Notes under the pieces: model-generated
What the model was told of the DNA's origin: nothing
What the model saw: only the letters and a program-made list of their open reading frames with translations
Databases searched by the model: none
Assembly: GCA_964057225.1 (NCBI GenBank)
Contig: CAXKVF010000079.1
Span: 1-64,000, forward strand
Length of the DNA stretch: 64,000 bases
DNA from: Auanema rhodensis
Lineage: Eukaryota; Nematoda; Chromadorea; Rhabditida; Rhabditidae
Direction: 5' to 3'
Position numbers and translations under genes: made by a program
Part shown: in pieces, positions 14,331-28,540 of the stretch
Position numbering within the stretch: the first letter of the stretch is position 1
How the letters are laid out: every line of letters starts with the position of its first letter

Positions 14331-15119
14331 AATTTTTATTGATATTGGTGCATGGTAACCATGACTTTCAAATTTACGTGAACTTTAATTTATGCTAATT
14401 AAATGTACACGTGATGTGCACTTGGTATGTAACTCGCTTCACGTGAAAGATAAAGAGATGCGGTTTTCAAAATTAGATTCCCCATGTCCATATTAGTCTA
14501 AAAACAAATTTTTATTGATATTGGTTCATGGTAACCATGACTTTGAAATTCACGTGAACTTTAATTTATGCTAATTAAATGTACACGTGATGTGCACTTG
14601 GTATGTAACTCGCTTCACGTGAAAGATAAAGAGATGCGGTTTTCAAAATTAGATTCCCCATGTCCATATTAGTCTAAAAACAAATTTTTATTGATATTGG
14701 TTCATGGTAACCATGACTTTGAAATTCACGTGAACTTTAATTTATGCTAATTAAATGTACACGTGATGTGCACTTGGTATGTAACTCGCTTCACGTGAAA
14801 GATAAAGAGATGCGGTTTTCAAAATTAGATTCCCCATGTCCATATTAGTCTAAAATCAAATTTTTATTGATATTGGTGCATGGTAACCATGACTTTGAAA
14901 TTTACGTGAACTTTAATTTATGCTAATTAAATGTACACGTGATGTGCACTTGGTATGTAACTCGCTTCACGTGAAAGATAAAGAGATGCGGTTTTCAAAA
15001 TTAGATTCCCCATGTCCATATTAGTCTAAAAACAAATTTTTATTGATATTGGTTCATGGTAACCATGACTTTGAAATTTACGTGAACTTTAATTTATGCT
15101 AATTAAATGTACACGTTAT

Positions 15120-17640
15120 GTGCACTTGGTATGTAACTCGCTTCACGTGAAAGATAAAGAGATGCGGTTTTCAAAATTAGATTCCCCATGTTCATATTAG
15201 TCTAAAAACAAATTTTTATTGATATTGGTTCATGGTAACCATGACTTTGAAATTTACGTGAACTTTAATTTATGCTAATTAAATGTACACGTGATGTGCA
15301 CTTGGTATGTAACTCGCTTCACGTGAAAGATAAAGAGATGCGGTTTTCAAAATTAGATCCCCCATGTTCATATTAGTCTAAAAACAAATTTTTATTGATA
15401 TTGGTTCATGGTAACCATGACTTTGAAATTTACGTGAACTTTAATTTATGCTAATTAAATGTACACGTGATGTGCACTTGGTATGTAACTTGCTTCATGT
15501 GAAAGATAAAGAGATGCGGTTTTCAAAATTAGATTCCCCATGTCCATATTAGTGTAGAAACAAATTTTTATTGATATTGGTTCATGGTAACCATGACTTT
15601 GAAATTTACGTGAACTTTAATTTATGCTAATTAAATGTACACGTGATGTGCACTTGGTATGTAACTCGCTTCACGTGAAAGATAAAGAGATGCGGTTTTC
15701 AAAATTAGATTCCCCATGTCCATATTAGTCTAAAAACAAATTTTTATTGATACTAATTCATGATAACCATGATTTTGAAATTTACGTGAACTTTAATTTA
15801 TGCTATTTAAATGTACACGTGATGTGCACTTAGTATGTACCTCGCTTCACGTGAAAGATGAAGAGATGCGGTTTTCAAAATTAGATTCCCCATGTCCATA
15901 TTAGTCTAAAAACAAATTTTTATTGATATTGGTGCATGGTAACCATGACTTTGAAATTTACGTGAACTTTAATTTATGCTAATTAAATGTACACGTGATG
16001 TGCACTTGGTATGTAACTCGCTTCACGTGAAAGATAAAGAGATGCGGTTTTCAAAATTAGATCCCCCATGTTCATATTAGTCTAAAAACAAATTTTTATT
16101 GATATTGGTTCATGGTAACCATGACTTTGAAATTTACGTGAACTTTAATTTATGCTAATTAAATGTACACGTGATGTGCACTTGGTATGTAACTTGCTTC
16201 ATGTGAAAGATAAAGAGATGCGGTTTTCAAAATTAGATTCCTCATGTCCATATTAGTCTAAAAACAAATTTTTATTGATATTGGTGCATGGTAACCATGA
16301 CTTTGAAATTTACGTGAACTTTAATTTATGCTAATTAAATGTACACGTGATGTGCACTTGGTATGTAACTCGCTTCACGTGAAAGATAAAGAGATGCGGT
16401 TTTCAAAATTAGATTCCCCATGTTCATATTAGTCTAAAAACAAATTTTTATTGATATTGGTTCATGGTAACCATGACTTTGAAATTTACGTGAACTTTAA
16501 TTTATGCTAATTAAATGTACACGTGATGTGCACTTGGTATGTAACTCGCTTCACGTGAAAGATAAAGAGATGCGGTTTTCAAAATTAGATCCCCCATGTT
16601 CATATTAGTCTAAAAACAAATTTTTATTGATATTGGTTCATGGTAACCATGACTTTGAAATTTACGTGAACTTTAATTTATGCTAATTAAATGTACACGT
16701 GATGTGCACTTGGTATGTAACTTGCTTCATGTGAAAGATAAAGAGATGCGGTTTTCAAAATTAGATTCCCCATGTCCATATTAGTGTAGAAACAAATTTT
16801 TATTGATATTGGTTCATGGTAACCATGACTTTGAAATTTACGTGAACTTTAATTTATGCTAATTAAATGTACACGTGATGTGCACTTGGTATGTAACTCG
16901 CTTCACGTGAAAGATAAAGAGATGCGGTTTTCAAAATTAGATTCCCCATGTCCATATTAGTCTAAAAACAAATTTTTATTGATACTAATTCATGATAACC
17001 ATGATTTTGAAATTTACGTGAACTTTAATTTATGCTATTTAAATGTACACGTGATGTGCACTTAGTATGTACCTCGCTTCACGTGAAAGATGAAGAGATG
17101 CGGTTTTCAAAATTAGATTCCCCATGTCCATATTAGTCTAAAAACAAATTTTTATTGATATTGGTGCATGGTAACCATGACTTTGAAATTTACGTGAACT
17201 TTAATTTATGCTAATTAAATGTACACGTGATGTGCACTTGGTATGTAACTCGCTTCACGTGAAAGATAAAGAGATGCGGTTTTCAAAATTAGATCCCCCA
17301 TGTTCATATTAGTCTAAAAACAAATTTTTATTGATATTGGTTCATGGTAACCATGACTTTGAAATTTACGTGAACTTTAATTTATGCTAATTAAATGTAC
17401 ACGTGATGTGCACTTGGTATGTAACTTGCTTCATGTGAAAGATAAAGAGATGCGGTTTTCAAAATTAGATTCCTCATGTCCATATTAGTCTAAAAACAAA
17501 TTTTTATTGATATTGGTGCATGGTAACCATGACTTTGAAATTTACGTGAACTTTAATTTATGCTAATTAAATGTACACGTGATGTGCACTTGGTATGTAA
17601 CTCGCTTCACGTGAAAGATAAAGAGATGCGGTTTTCAAAA
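15120..17640 (+). repeat. 7-monomer higher-order repeat (1,232 bp), two copies
   Basis: Unusual substitutions recur at exactly 1,232 bp: agtGtaGaaac at 15551 and 16783, gatacTaattc at 15751 and 16983, GCTATTTAAA near 15.80 and 17.04 kb, gatGaagag near 15.86 and 17.09 kb, gattcCTcatg at 16241 and 17473, and catgTtcata at 15191 and 16423. A further marker, gatCcccc, falls at 15356, 16060, 16588 and 17292 (spacing 4, 3, 4 monomers), so the 7-mer itself holds an older partial duplication. The left limit lies between the unshared acgtTatg near 15117 and 15191. The copies appear almost identical, which indicates a recent duplication. Confidence 0.92.
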
Positions 17641-20600
17641 TTAGATTCCCCATGTCCATATTAGTCTAAAAACAAATTTTTATTGATATTGGTTCATGGT
17701 AACCATGACTTTGAAATTTACGTGAACTTTAATTTATGCTAATTAAATATACACGTGATGTGCACTTGGTATGTAACTCTCTTCACGTGAAAGATAAAGA
17801 GATGCGGTTTTCAAAATTAGATTCCCCATGTCCATATTAGTCTAAAAACAAATTTTTATTGATATTGGTTCATGGTAACCATGACTTTGAAATTCACGTG
17901 AACTTTAATTTATGCTAATTAAATGTACACGTGATGTGCACTTGGTATGTAACTCGCTTCACGTGAAAGATAAAGAGATGCGGTTTTCAAAATTAGATTC
18001 CCCATGTCCATATTAGTCTAAAATCAAATTTTTATTGATATTGGTGCATGGTAACCATGACTTTGAAATTTACGTGAACTTTAATTTATGCTAATTAAAT
18101 GTACACGTGATGTGCACTTGGTATGTAACTCGCTTCACGTGAAAGATAAAGAGATGCGGTTTTCAAAATTAGATTCCCCATGTTCATATTAGTCTAAAAA
18201 CAAATTTTTATTGATATTGGTTCATGGTAACCATGACTTTGAAATTTACGTGAACTTTAATTTATGCTAATTAAATGTACACGTGATGTGCACTTGGTAT
18301 GTAACTCGCTTCACGTGAAAGATAAAGAGATGCGGTTTTCAAAATTAGATTCCCCATGTCCATATTAGTCTAAAAACAAATTTTTATTGATATTGGTTCA
18401 TGGTAACCATGACTTTGAAATTTACGTGAACTTTAATTTATGCTAATTAAATATACACGTGATGTGCACTTGGTATGTAACTCTCTTCACGTGAAAGATA
18501 AAGAGATGCGGTTTTCAAAATTAGATTCCCCATGTCCATATTAGTCTAAAAACAAATTTTTATTGATATTGGTGCATGGTAACCATGACTTTGAAATTTA
18601 CGTGAACTTTAATTTATGCTAATTAAATGTACACGTGATGTGCACTTGGTATGTAACTCGCTTCACGTGAAAGATAAAGAGATGCGGTTTTCAAAATTAG
18701 ATTCCCCATGTCCATATTAGTCTAAAAACAAATTTTTATTGATATTGGTGCATGGTAACCATGACTTTGAAATTTACGTGAACTTTAATTTATGCTAATT
18801 AAATGTACACGTGATGTGCACTTGGTATGTAACTCGCTTCACGTGAAAGATAAAGAGATGCGGTTTTCAAAATTAGATTCCCCATGTCCATATTAGTCTA
18901 AAAACAAATTTTTATTGATATTGGTGCATGGTAACCATGACTTTGAAATTTACGTGAACTTTAATTTATGCTAATTAAATGTACACGTGATGTGCACTTG
19001 GTATGTAACTCGCTTCACGTGAAAGATAAAGAGATGCGGTTTTCAAAATTAGATTCCCCATGTCCATATTAGTCTAAAAACAAATTTTTATTGATATTGG
19101 TGCATGGTAACCATGACTTTGAAATTTACGTGAACTTTAATTTATGCTAATTAAATGTACACGTGATGTGCACTTGGTATGTAACTCGCTTCACGTGAAA
19201 GATAAAGAGATGCGGTTTTCAAAATTAGATTCCCCATGTTCATATTAGTCTAAAAACAAATTTTTATTGATATTGGTTCATGGTAACCATGACTTTGAAA
19301 TTTACGTGAACTTTAATTTATGCTAATTAAATGTACACGTGATGTGCACTTGGTATGTAACTCGCTTCACGTGAAAGATAAAGAGATGCGGTTTTCAAAA
19401 TTAGATTCCCCATGTCCATATTAGTCTAAAAACAAATTTTTATTGATATTGGTTCATGGTAACCATGACTTTGAAATTTACGTGAACTTTAATTTATGCT
19501 AATTAAATATACACGTGATGTGCACTTGGTATGTAACTCTCTTCACGTGAAAGATAAAGAGATGCGGTTTTCAAAATTAGATTCCCCATGTCCATATTAG
19601 TCTAAAAACAAATTTTTATTGATATTGGTTCATGGTAACCATGACTTTGAAATTCACGTGAACTTTAATTTATGCTAATTAAATGTACACGTGATGGGCA
19701 CTTGGTATGTAACTCGCTTCACGTGAAAGATAAAGAGATGCGGTTTTCAAAATTAGATTCCCCATGTCCATATTAGTCTAAAATCAAATTTTTATTGATA
19801 TTGGTGCATGGTAACCATGACTTTGAAATTTACGTGAACTTTAATTTATGCTAATTAAATGTACACGTGATGTGCACTTGGTATGTAACTCGCTTCACGT
19901 GAAAGATAAAGAGATGCGGTTTTCAAAATTAGATTCCCCATGTTCATATTAGTCTAAAAACAAATTTTTATTGATATTGGTTCATGGTAACCATGACTTT
20001 GAAATTTACGTGAACTTTAATTTATGCTAATTAAATGTACACGTGATGTGCACTTGGTATGTAACTCGCTTCACGTGAAAGATAAAGAGATGCGGTTTTC
20101 AAAATTAGATTCCCCATGTCCATATTAGTCTAAAAACAAATTTTTATTGATATTGGTTCATGGTAACCATGACTTTGAAATTTACGTGAACTTTAATTTA
20201 TGCTAATTAAATATACACGTGATGTGCACTTGGTATGTAACTCTCTTCACGTGAAAGATAAAGAGATGCGGTTTTCAAAATTAGATTCCCCATGTCCATA
20301 TTAGTCTAAAAACAAATTTTTATTGATATTGGTGCATGGTAACCATGACTTTGAAATTTACGTGAACTTTAATTTATGCTAATTAAATGTACACGTGATG
20401 TGCACTTGGTATGTAACTCGCTTCACGTGAAAGATAAAGAGATGCGGTTTTCAAAATTAGATTCCCCATGTCCATATTAGTCTAAAAACAAATTTTTATT
20501 GATATTGGTGCATGGTAACCATGACTTTGAAATTTACGTGAACTTTAATTTATGCTAATTAAATGAACACGTGATGTGCACTTGGTATGTAACTCGCTTC

Positions 20601-20950
20601 ACGTGAAAGATAAAGAGATGCGGTTTTCAAAATTAGATTCCCCATGTCCATATTAGTCTAAAAACAAATTTTTATTGATATTGGTGCATGGTAACCATGA
20701 CTTTGAAATTTACGTGAACTTTAATTTATGCTAATTAAATGTACACGTGATGTGCACTTGGTATGTAACTCGCTTCACGTGAAAGATAAAGAGATGCGGT
20801 TTTCAAAATTAGATTCCCCATGTCCATATTAGTCTAAAAACAAATTTTTATTGATATTGGTGCATGGTAACCATGACTTTGAAATTTACGTGAACTTTAA
20901 TTTATGCTAATTAAATGTACACGTGATGTGCACTTGGTATGTAACTCGCT
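17640..20950 (+). repeat. 10-monomer higher-order repeat (1,760 bp), about 1.9 copies
   Basis: The G-to-A marker aaatAtacacg, always with aactcTcttc in the same monomer, lies at 17749, 18453, 19509 and 20213, a 4-6-4 spacing. The first and third, and the second and fourth, are 1,760 bp apart. aattCacgtg (17.897 and 19.657 kb), taaaaTcaaa (18.02 and 19.78 kb) and runs of four G-subtype monomers after 18.55 and 20.31 kb repeat at the same distance. Divergence begins at catgTtcata near 19.22 kb, absent near 20.98 kb. The core of this unit also occurs near 9.4-10.95 kb. Confidence 0.9.
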
Positions 20951-21359
20951 TCACGTGAAAGATAAAGAGATGCGGTTTTTAAAATTAGATTCCCCATGTC
21001 CATATTAGTCTAAAAACAAATTTTTATTGATATTGGTTCATGGTAACCATGACTTTGAAATTTACGTGAACTTTAATTTATGCTAATTAAATGTACACGT
21101 GATGTGCACTTGGTATGTAACTCGCTTCACGTGAAAGATAAAGAGATGCGGTTTTCAAAATTAGATTCCCCATGTCCATATTAGTCTAAAAACAAATTTT
21201 TATTGATATTGGTTCATGGTAACCATGACTTTGAAATTTACGTGAACTTTAATTTATGCTAATTAAATGTACACGTGATGTGCACTTGGTATGTAACTCG
21301 CTTCACGTGAAAGATAAAGAGATGCGGTTTTCAAAATTAGATTCCCCATGTCCATATTA

Positions 21360-22300
21360 GTCTAAAAACAAATTTTTATTGATATTAATTCATGATAACC
21401 ATGACTTTGAAATTTACGTGAACTTTAATTTATGCTAATTAAATGTACACGTGATGTGCACTTGGTATGTAACTCGCTTCACGTGAAAGATAAAGAGATG
21501 CGGTTTTCAAAGCTAGATTCCCCATGTCCATATTAGTCTAAAAACAAATTTTTATTGATATTGGTGCATGGTAACCATGACTTTGAAATTTACGTGAACT
21601 TTAATTTATGCTAATTAAATGTACACGTGATGTGCACTTGGTATGTAACTCGCTTCACGTGAAAGATAAAGAGATGCGGTTTTCAAAATTAGATTCCCCA
21701 TGTCCATATTAGTCTAAAAACAAATTTTTATTGATATTGGTGCATGGTAACCATGACTTTGAAATTTACGTGAACTTTAATTTATGCTAATTAAATGTAC
21801 ACGTGATGTGCACTTGGTATGTAACTCGCTTCACGTGAAAGATAAAGAGATGCGGTTTTCAAAATTAGATTCCCCATGTCCATATTAGTCTAAAAACAAA
21901 TTTTTATTGATATTGGTTCATGGTAACCATGACTTTGAAATTTACGTGAACTTTAATTTATGCTAATTAAATGTACACGTGATGTGCACTTGGTATGTCA
22001 CTCGCTTCACGTGAAAGATAAAGAGATGCGGTTTTCAAAATTAGATTCTTCATGTCCATATTAGTCTAAAAACAAATTTTTATTGATATTGGTTCATGAT
22101 AACCATGACTTTGAAATTTACGTGAACTTTAATTTATGCTAATTAAATGTACACGTGATGTGCACTTGGTATGTAACTCGCTTCACGTGAAAGATAAAGA
22201 GATGCGGTTTTCAAAATTAGAATCCCCATGTCCATATTAGTCTAAAAACAAATTTTTATTGATATTAATTCATGATAACCATGATTTTGAAATTTACGTG
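21360..22300 (+). repeat. Second copy of the 12.75-13.85 kb block
   Basis: It carries the same ordered markers as the earlier block: ttaattcatgat with an unchanged gactttg, caaaGCtagatt (21512-21513), two G-subtype monomers, atgtCactcg (near 22.0 kb), gattcTTcatg (near 22.05 kb) and ttcatgAtaacc (near 22.09 kb). It lacks the extra base found near 13.46 kb, so that insertion arose after the copies separated, or is an error. Confidence 0.8.
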
Positions 22301-25300
22301 AACTTTAATTTATGCTAATTAAATGTACACGTGATGTGCACTTAGTATGTAACTCGCTTCACGTGAAAGATAAAGAGATGCGGTTTTCAAAATTAGATTC
22401 CCCATGTCCATATTAGTCTAAAAACAAATTTTTATTGATATTGGTGCATGGTAACCATGACTTTGAAATTTACGTGAACTTTAATTTATGCTAATTAAAT
22501 GTACACGTGATGTGCACTTGGTATGTAACTCGCTTCACGTGAAAGATAAAGAGATGCGGTTTTCAAAATTAGATTCCCCATGTCCATATTAGTCTAAAAA
22601 CAAATTTTTATTGATATTGGTTCATGGTAACCATGACTTTGAAATTTACGTGAACTTTAATTTATGCTAATTAAATGTACACGTTATGTGCACTTGGTAT
22701 GTAACTCGCTTCACGTGAAAGATAAAGAGATGCGGTTTTCAAAATTAGATTCCCCATGTCCATATTAGTCTAAAAACAAATTTTTATTGATATTGGTTCA
22801 TGATAACCATGACTTTGAAATTTACGTGAACTTTAATTTATGCTAATTAAATGTACACGTGATGTGCACTTGGTATGTAACTCGCTTCACGTGAAAGATA
22901 AAGAGATGCGGTTTTCAAAATTAGAATCCCCATGTCCATATTAGTCTAAAAACAAATTTTTATTGATATTAATTCATGATAACCATGATTTTGAAATTTA
23001 CGTGAACTTTAATTTATGCTAATTAAATGTACACGTGATGTGCACTTGGTATGTAACTCGCTTCACGTGAAAGATAAAGAGATGCGGTTTTCAAAATTAG
23101 ATTCCCCATGTCCATATTAGTCTAAAAACAAATTTTTATTGATATTGGTTCATGGTAACCATGACTTTGAAATTTACGTGAACTTTAATTTATGCTAATT
23201 AAATGTACACGTGATGTGCACTTGGTATGTAACTCGCTTCACGTGAAAGATAAAGAGATGCGGTTTTCAAAATTAGATTCCCCATGTCCATATTAGTCTA
23301 AAAACAAATTTTTATTGATATTGGTTCATGGTAACCATGACTTTGAAATTTACGTGAACTTTAATTTATGCTAATTAAATGTACACGTGATGTGCACTTG
23401 GTATGTAACTCGCTTCACGTGAAAGATAAAGAGATGCGGTTTTCAAAATTAGATTCCCCATGTCCATATTAGTCTAAAAACAAATTTTTATTGATATTGG
23501 TTCATGGTAACCATGACTTTGAAATTTACGTGAACTATAATTTATGCTAATTAAATGTACACGTGATGTGCACTTGGTATGTAACTCGCTTCACGTGAAA
23601 GATAAAGAGATGCGGTTTTCAAAATTAGAATCCCCATGTCCATATTAGTCTAAAAACAAATTTTTATTGATATTAATTCATGATAACCATGATTTTGAAA
23701 TTTACGTGAACTTTAATTTATGCTAATTAAATGTACACGTGATGTGCACTTGGTATGTAACTCGCTTCACGTGAAAGATGAAGAGATGCGGTTTTCAAAA
23801 TTAGATTCCCCATGTCCATATTAGTCTAAAAACAAATTTTTATTGATATTGGTTCATGGTAACCATGACTTTGAAATTTACGTGAACTTTAATTTATGCT
23901 AATTAAATGTACACGTGATGTGCACTTGGTATGTAACTCGCTTCACGTGAAAGATAAAGAGATGCGGTTTTCAAAATTAGATTCCCCATGTCCATATTAG
24001 TCTAAAAACAAATTTTTATTGATATTGGTTCATGGTAACCATGACTTTGAAATTTACGTGAACTTTAATTTATGCTAATTAAATGTACACGTGATGTGCA
24101 CTTGGTATGTAACTCGCTTCACGTGAAAGATAAAGAGATGCGGTTTTCAAAATTAGAATCCCCATGTCCATATTAGTCTAAAAACAAATTTTTATTGATA
24201 TTAATTCATGATAACCATGATTTTGAAATTTACGTGAACTTTAATTTATGCTAATTAAATGTACACGTGATGTGCACTTGGTATGTAACTCGCTTCACGT
24301 GAAAGATAAAGAGATGCGGTTTTCAAAATTAGATTCCCCATGTCCATATTAGTCTAAAAACAAATTTTTATTGATATTGGTTCATGGTAACCATGACTTT
24401 GAAATTTACGTGAACTTTAATTTATGCTAATTAAATGTACACGTGATGTGCACTTGGTATGTAACTCGCTTCACGTGAAAGATAAAGAGATGCGGTTTTC
24501 AAAATTAGATTCCCCATGTCCATATTAGTCTAAAAACAAATTTTCATTGATATTGGTTCATGGTAACCATGACTTTGAAATTTACGTGAACTTTAATTTA
24601 TGCTAATTAAATGTACACGTGATGTGCACTTGGTATGTAACTCGCTTCACGTGAAAGATAAAGAGATGCGGTTTTCAAAATTAGATTCCCCATGTTCATA
24701 TTAGTCTAAAAACAAATTTTTATTGATATTGGTTCATGGTAACCATGACTTTGAAATTTACGTGAACTTTAATTTATGCTAATTAAATGTACACGTGATG
24801 TGCACTTGGTATGTAACTCACTTCACGTGAAAGATATAGAGATGCGGTTTTCAAAATTAGATTCCCCATGTCCATATTAGTCTAAAAATAAATTTTTATT
24901 GATATTGGTTCATGGTAACCATGACTTTGAAATTTACGTGAACTTTAATTTATGCTAATTAAATGTACACGTGATGTGCACTTGGTATGTAACTCGCTTC
25001 ACGTGAAAGATATAGAGATGCGGTTTTCAAAATTAGATTTCCCATGTCCATATTAGTCTAAAAACAAATTTTTATTGATATTGGTTCATGGTAACCATGA
25101 CTTTGAAATTTACGTGAACTTTAATTTATGCTAATTAAATGTACACGTGATGTGCACTTGGTATGTAACTCGCTTCACGTGAAAGATAAAGAGATGCGGT
25201 TTTCAAAATTAGATTCCCCATGTCCATATTAGTCTAAAAACAAATTTTTATTGATATTGGTTCATGGTAACCATGACTTTGAAATTTACGTGAACTTTAA

Positions 25301-26819
25301 TTTATGCTAATTAAATGTACACGTGATGTGCACTTGGTATGTAACTCGCTTCACGTGAAAGATAAAGAGATGCGGTTCTCAAAATTAGAATCCCCATGTC
25401 CATATTAGTCTAAAAACAAATTTTTATTGATATTAATTCATGATAACCATGATTTTGAAATTTACGTGAACTTTAATTTATGCTAATTAAATGTACACGT
25501 GATGTGCACTTGGTATGTAACTCGCTTCACGTGAAAGATAAAGAGATGCGGTTTTCAAAATTAGATTCCCCATGTCCATATTAGTCTAAAAACAAATTTT
25601 TATTGATATTAATTCATGATAACCATGATTTTGAAATTTACGTGAACTTTAATTTATGCTAATTAAATGTACACGTGATGTGCACTTGGTATGTAACTCG
25701 CTTCACGTGAAAGATAAAGAGATGCGGTTTTCAAAATTAGATTCCCCATGTCCATATTATTCTAAAAACAAATTTTTATTGATATTAATTCATGATAACC
25801 ATGATTTTGAAATTTACGTGAACTTTAATTTATGCTAATTAAATGTACACGTGATGTGCACTTGGTATGTAACTCGCTTCACGTGAAAGATAAAGAGATG
25901 CGGTTTTCAAAATTAGATTCCCCATGTCCATATTAGTCTAAAAACAAATTTTTATTGATATTGGTGCATGGTAACCATGATTTTGAAATTTACGTGAACT
26001 TTAATTTATGCTAATTAAATGTACACGTGATGTGCACTTTGTATGTAACTCGCTTCACGTGAAAGATAAAGAGATGCGGTTTTCAAAATTAGATTCCCCA
26101 TGTCCATATTAGTCTAAAAACAAATTTTTATTGATATTGGTTCATGGTAACCATGACTTTGAAATTTACGTGAACTTTAATTTATGCTAATTAAATGTAC
26201 ACGTGATGTGCACTTGGTATGTAACTCCCTTCACGTGAAAGATAAAGAGATGCGGTTTTCAAAATTAGATTCCCCATGTCCATATTAGTCTAAAAACAAA
26301 TTTTTATTGATATTGGTTCATGGTAACCATGATTTTGAAATTTACGTGAACTTTAATTTATGCTAATTAAATGTACACGTGATGTGGACTTGGTATGTAA
26401 CTCGCTTCACGTGAAAGATAAAGAGATGCGGTTTTCAAAATTAGATTCCCCATGTTCATATTAGTCTAAAAACAAATTTTTATTGATATTGGTTCATGGT
26501 AACCATGATTTTGAAATTTACGTGAACTTTAATTTATGCTAATTAAATGTACACGTGATGTGCACTTGGTATGTAACTCGCTTCACGTGAAAGATAAAGA
26601 GATGCGGTTTTCAAAATTAGATTCCCCATGTCCATATTAGTCTAAAAACAAATTTTTATTGATATTGGTTCATGGTAACCATGACTTTGAAATTTACGTG
26701 AACTTTAATTTATGCTAATTAAATGTACACGTGATGTGCACTTGGTATGTAACTCGCTTCACGTGAAAGATAAAGAGATGCGGTTTTCAAAATTAGATTC
26801 CCCATGTTCATATTAGTCT

Positions 26820-28540
26820 AAAAACAAATTTTTATTGATATTGGTGCATGGTAACCATGACTTTGAAATTTACGTGAACTTTAATTTATGCTAATTAAAT
26901 GTACACGTGATGTGCACTTGGTATGTAACTCACTTCACGTGAAAGATAAAGAGATGCGGTTTTCAAAATTAGATTCCCCATGTCCATATTAGTCTAAAAA
27001 CAAATTTTTATTGATATTGGTTCATGGTAACCATGACTTTGAAATTTACGTGAACTTTAATTTATGCTAATTAAATGTACACGTGATGTGCACTTGGTAT
27101 GTAACTCGCTTCACGTGAAAGATATAGAGATGCGGTTTTCAAAATTAGATTCCCCATGTCCATATTAGTCTAAAAACAAATTTTTATTGATATTGGTTCA
27201 TGGTAACCATGACTTTGAAATTTACGTGAACTTTAATTTATGCTAATTAAATGTACACGTGATGTGCACTTGGTATGTAACTCGCTTCACGTGAAAGATA
27301 TAGAGATGCGGTTTTTAAAATTAGATTCCCCATGTCCATATTAGTCTAAAAACAAATTTTTATTGATATTGGTTCATGGTAACCATGACTTTGAAATTTA
27401 CGTGAACTTTAATTTATGCTAATTAAATGTACACGTGATGTGCACTTGGTATGTAACTCGCTTCACGTGAAAGATAAAGAGATGCGGTTTTCAAAATTAG
27501 ATTCCCCATGTCCATATTAGTCTAAAAACAAATTTTTATTGATATTGGTTCATGGTAACCATGACTTTGAAATTTACGTGAACTTTAATTTATGCTAATT
27601 AAATGTACACGTGATGTGCACTTGGTATGTAACTCGCTTCACGTGAAAGATAAAGAGATGCGGTTTTCAAAATTAGAATCCCCATGTCCATATTAGTCTA
27701 AAAACAAATTTTTATTGATATTAATTCATGATAACCATGATTTTGAAATTTACGTGAACTTTAATTTATGCTAATTAAATGTACACGTGATGTGCACTTG
27801 GTATGTAACTCGCTTCACGTGAAAGATAAAGAGATGCGGTTTTCAAAATTAGATTCCCCATGTCCATATTAGTCTAAAAACAAATTTTTATTGATATTGG
27901 TTCATGGTAACCATGACTTTGAAATTTACGTGAACTTTAATTTATGCTAATTAAATGTACACGTGATGTGCACTTGGTATGTAACTCGCTTCACGTGAAA
28001 GATAAAGAGATGCGGTTTTCAAAATTAGAATCCCCATGTCCATATTAGTCTAAAAACAAATTTTTATTGATATTAATTCATGATAACCATGATTTTGAAA
28101 TTTACGTGAACTTTAATTTATGCTAATTAAATGTACACGTGATGTGCACTTGGTATGTAACTCGCTTCACGTGAAAGATAAAGAGATGCGGTTTTCAAAA
28201 TTAGATTCCCCATGTCCATATTAGTCTAAAAACAAATTTTTATTGATATTGGTGCATGGTAACCATGACTTTGAAATTTACGTGAACTTTAATTTATGCT
28301 AATTAAATGTACACGTGATGTGCACTTGGTATGTAACTCGCTTCACGTGAAAGATAAAGAGATGCGGTTTTCAAAATTAGAATCCCCATGTCCATATTAG
28401 TCTAAAAACAAATTTTTATTGATATTAATTCATGATAACCATGATTTTGAAATTTACGTGAACTTTAATTTATGCTAATTAAATGTACACGTGATGTGCA
28501 CTTGGTATGTAACTCGCTTCACGTGAAAGATAAAGAGATG
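26820..28540 (+). repeat. 1.7-kb block repeated 31 monomers away (32.28-34.00 kb)
   Basis: Markers match at an offset of 5,456 bp (31 x 176): catgTtcata and the G-subtype monomer at the left, aactcActtc at 26932 and 32388, paired gataTagag monomers, ggttttTaaaa near 27.31 and 32.77 kb, and B monomers at 27679/33134, 28030/33486 and 28382/33838. I noted one difference inside, ttaaTtTaatg near 32.53 kb. The right limit is gattcTTcatg at 28561, not shared at 34017. Confidence 0.88.

Noticed and set aside
15120-17640. Inverted or palindromic arrangement of blocks
   Set aside because: All blocks and monomers I compared are direct repeats; no segment reads as the reverse complement of the monomer.
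25656-25838. 60-codon open reading frame on the plus strand
   Set aside because: It is a satellite monomer read in one frame. It is open only because one G-to-T change at 25760 turns the usual TAG (in ccatattag) into TAT; it then runs into the next monomer and stops at TGCTAA. There is no ribosome-binding or splice context, no codon bias and no recognisable domain.
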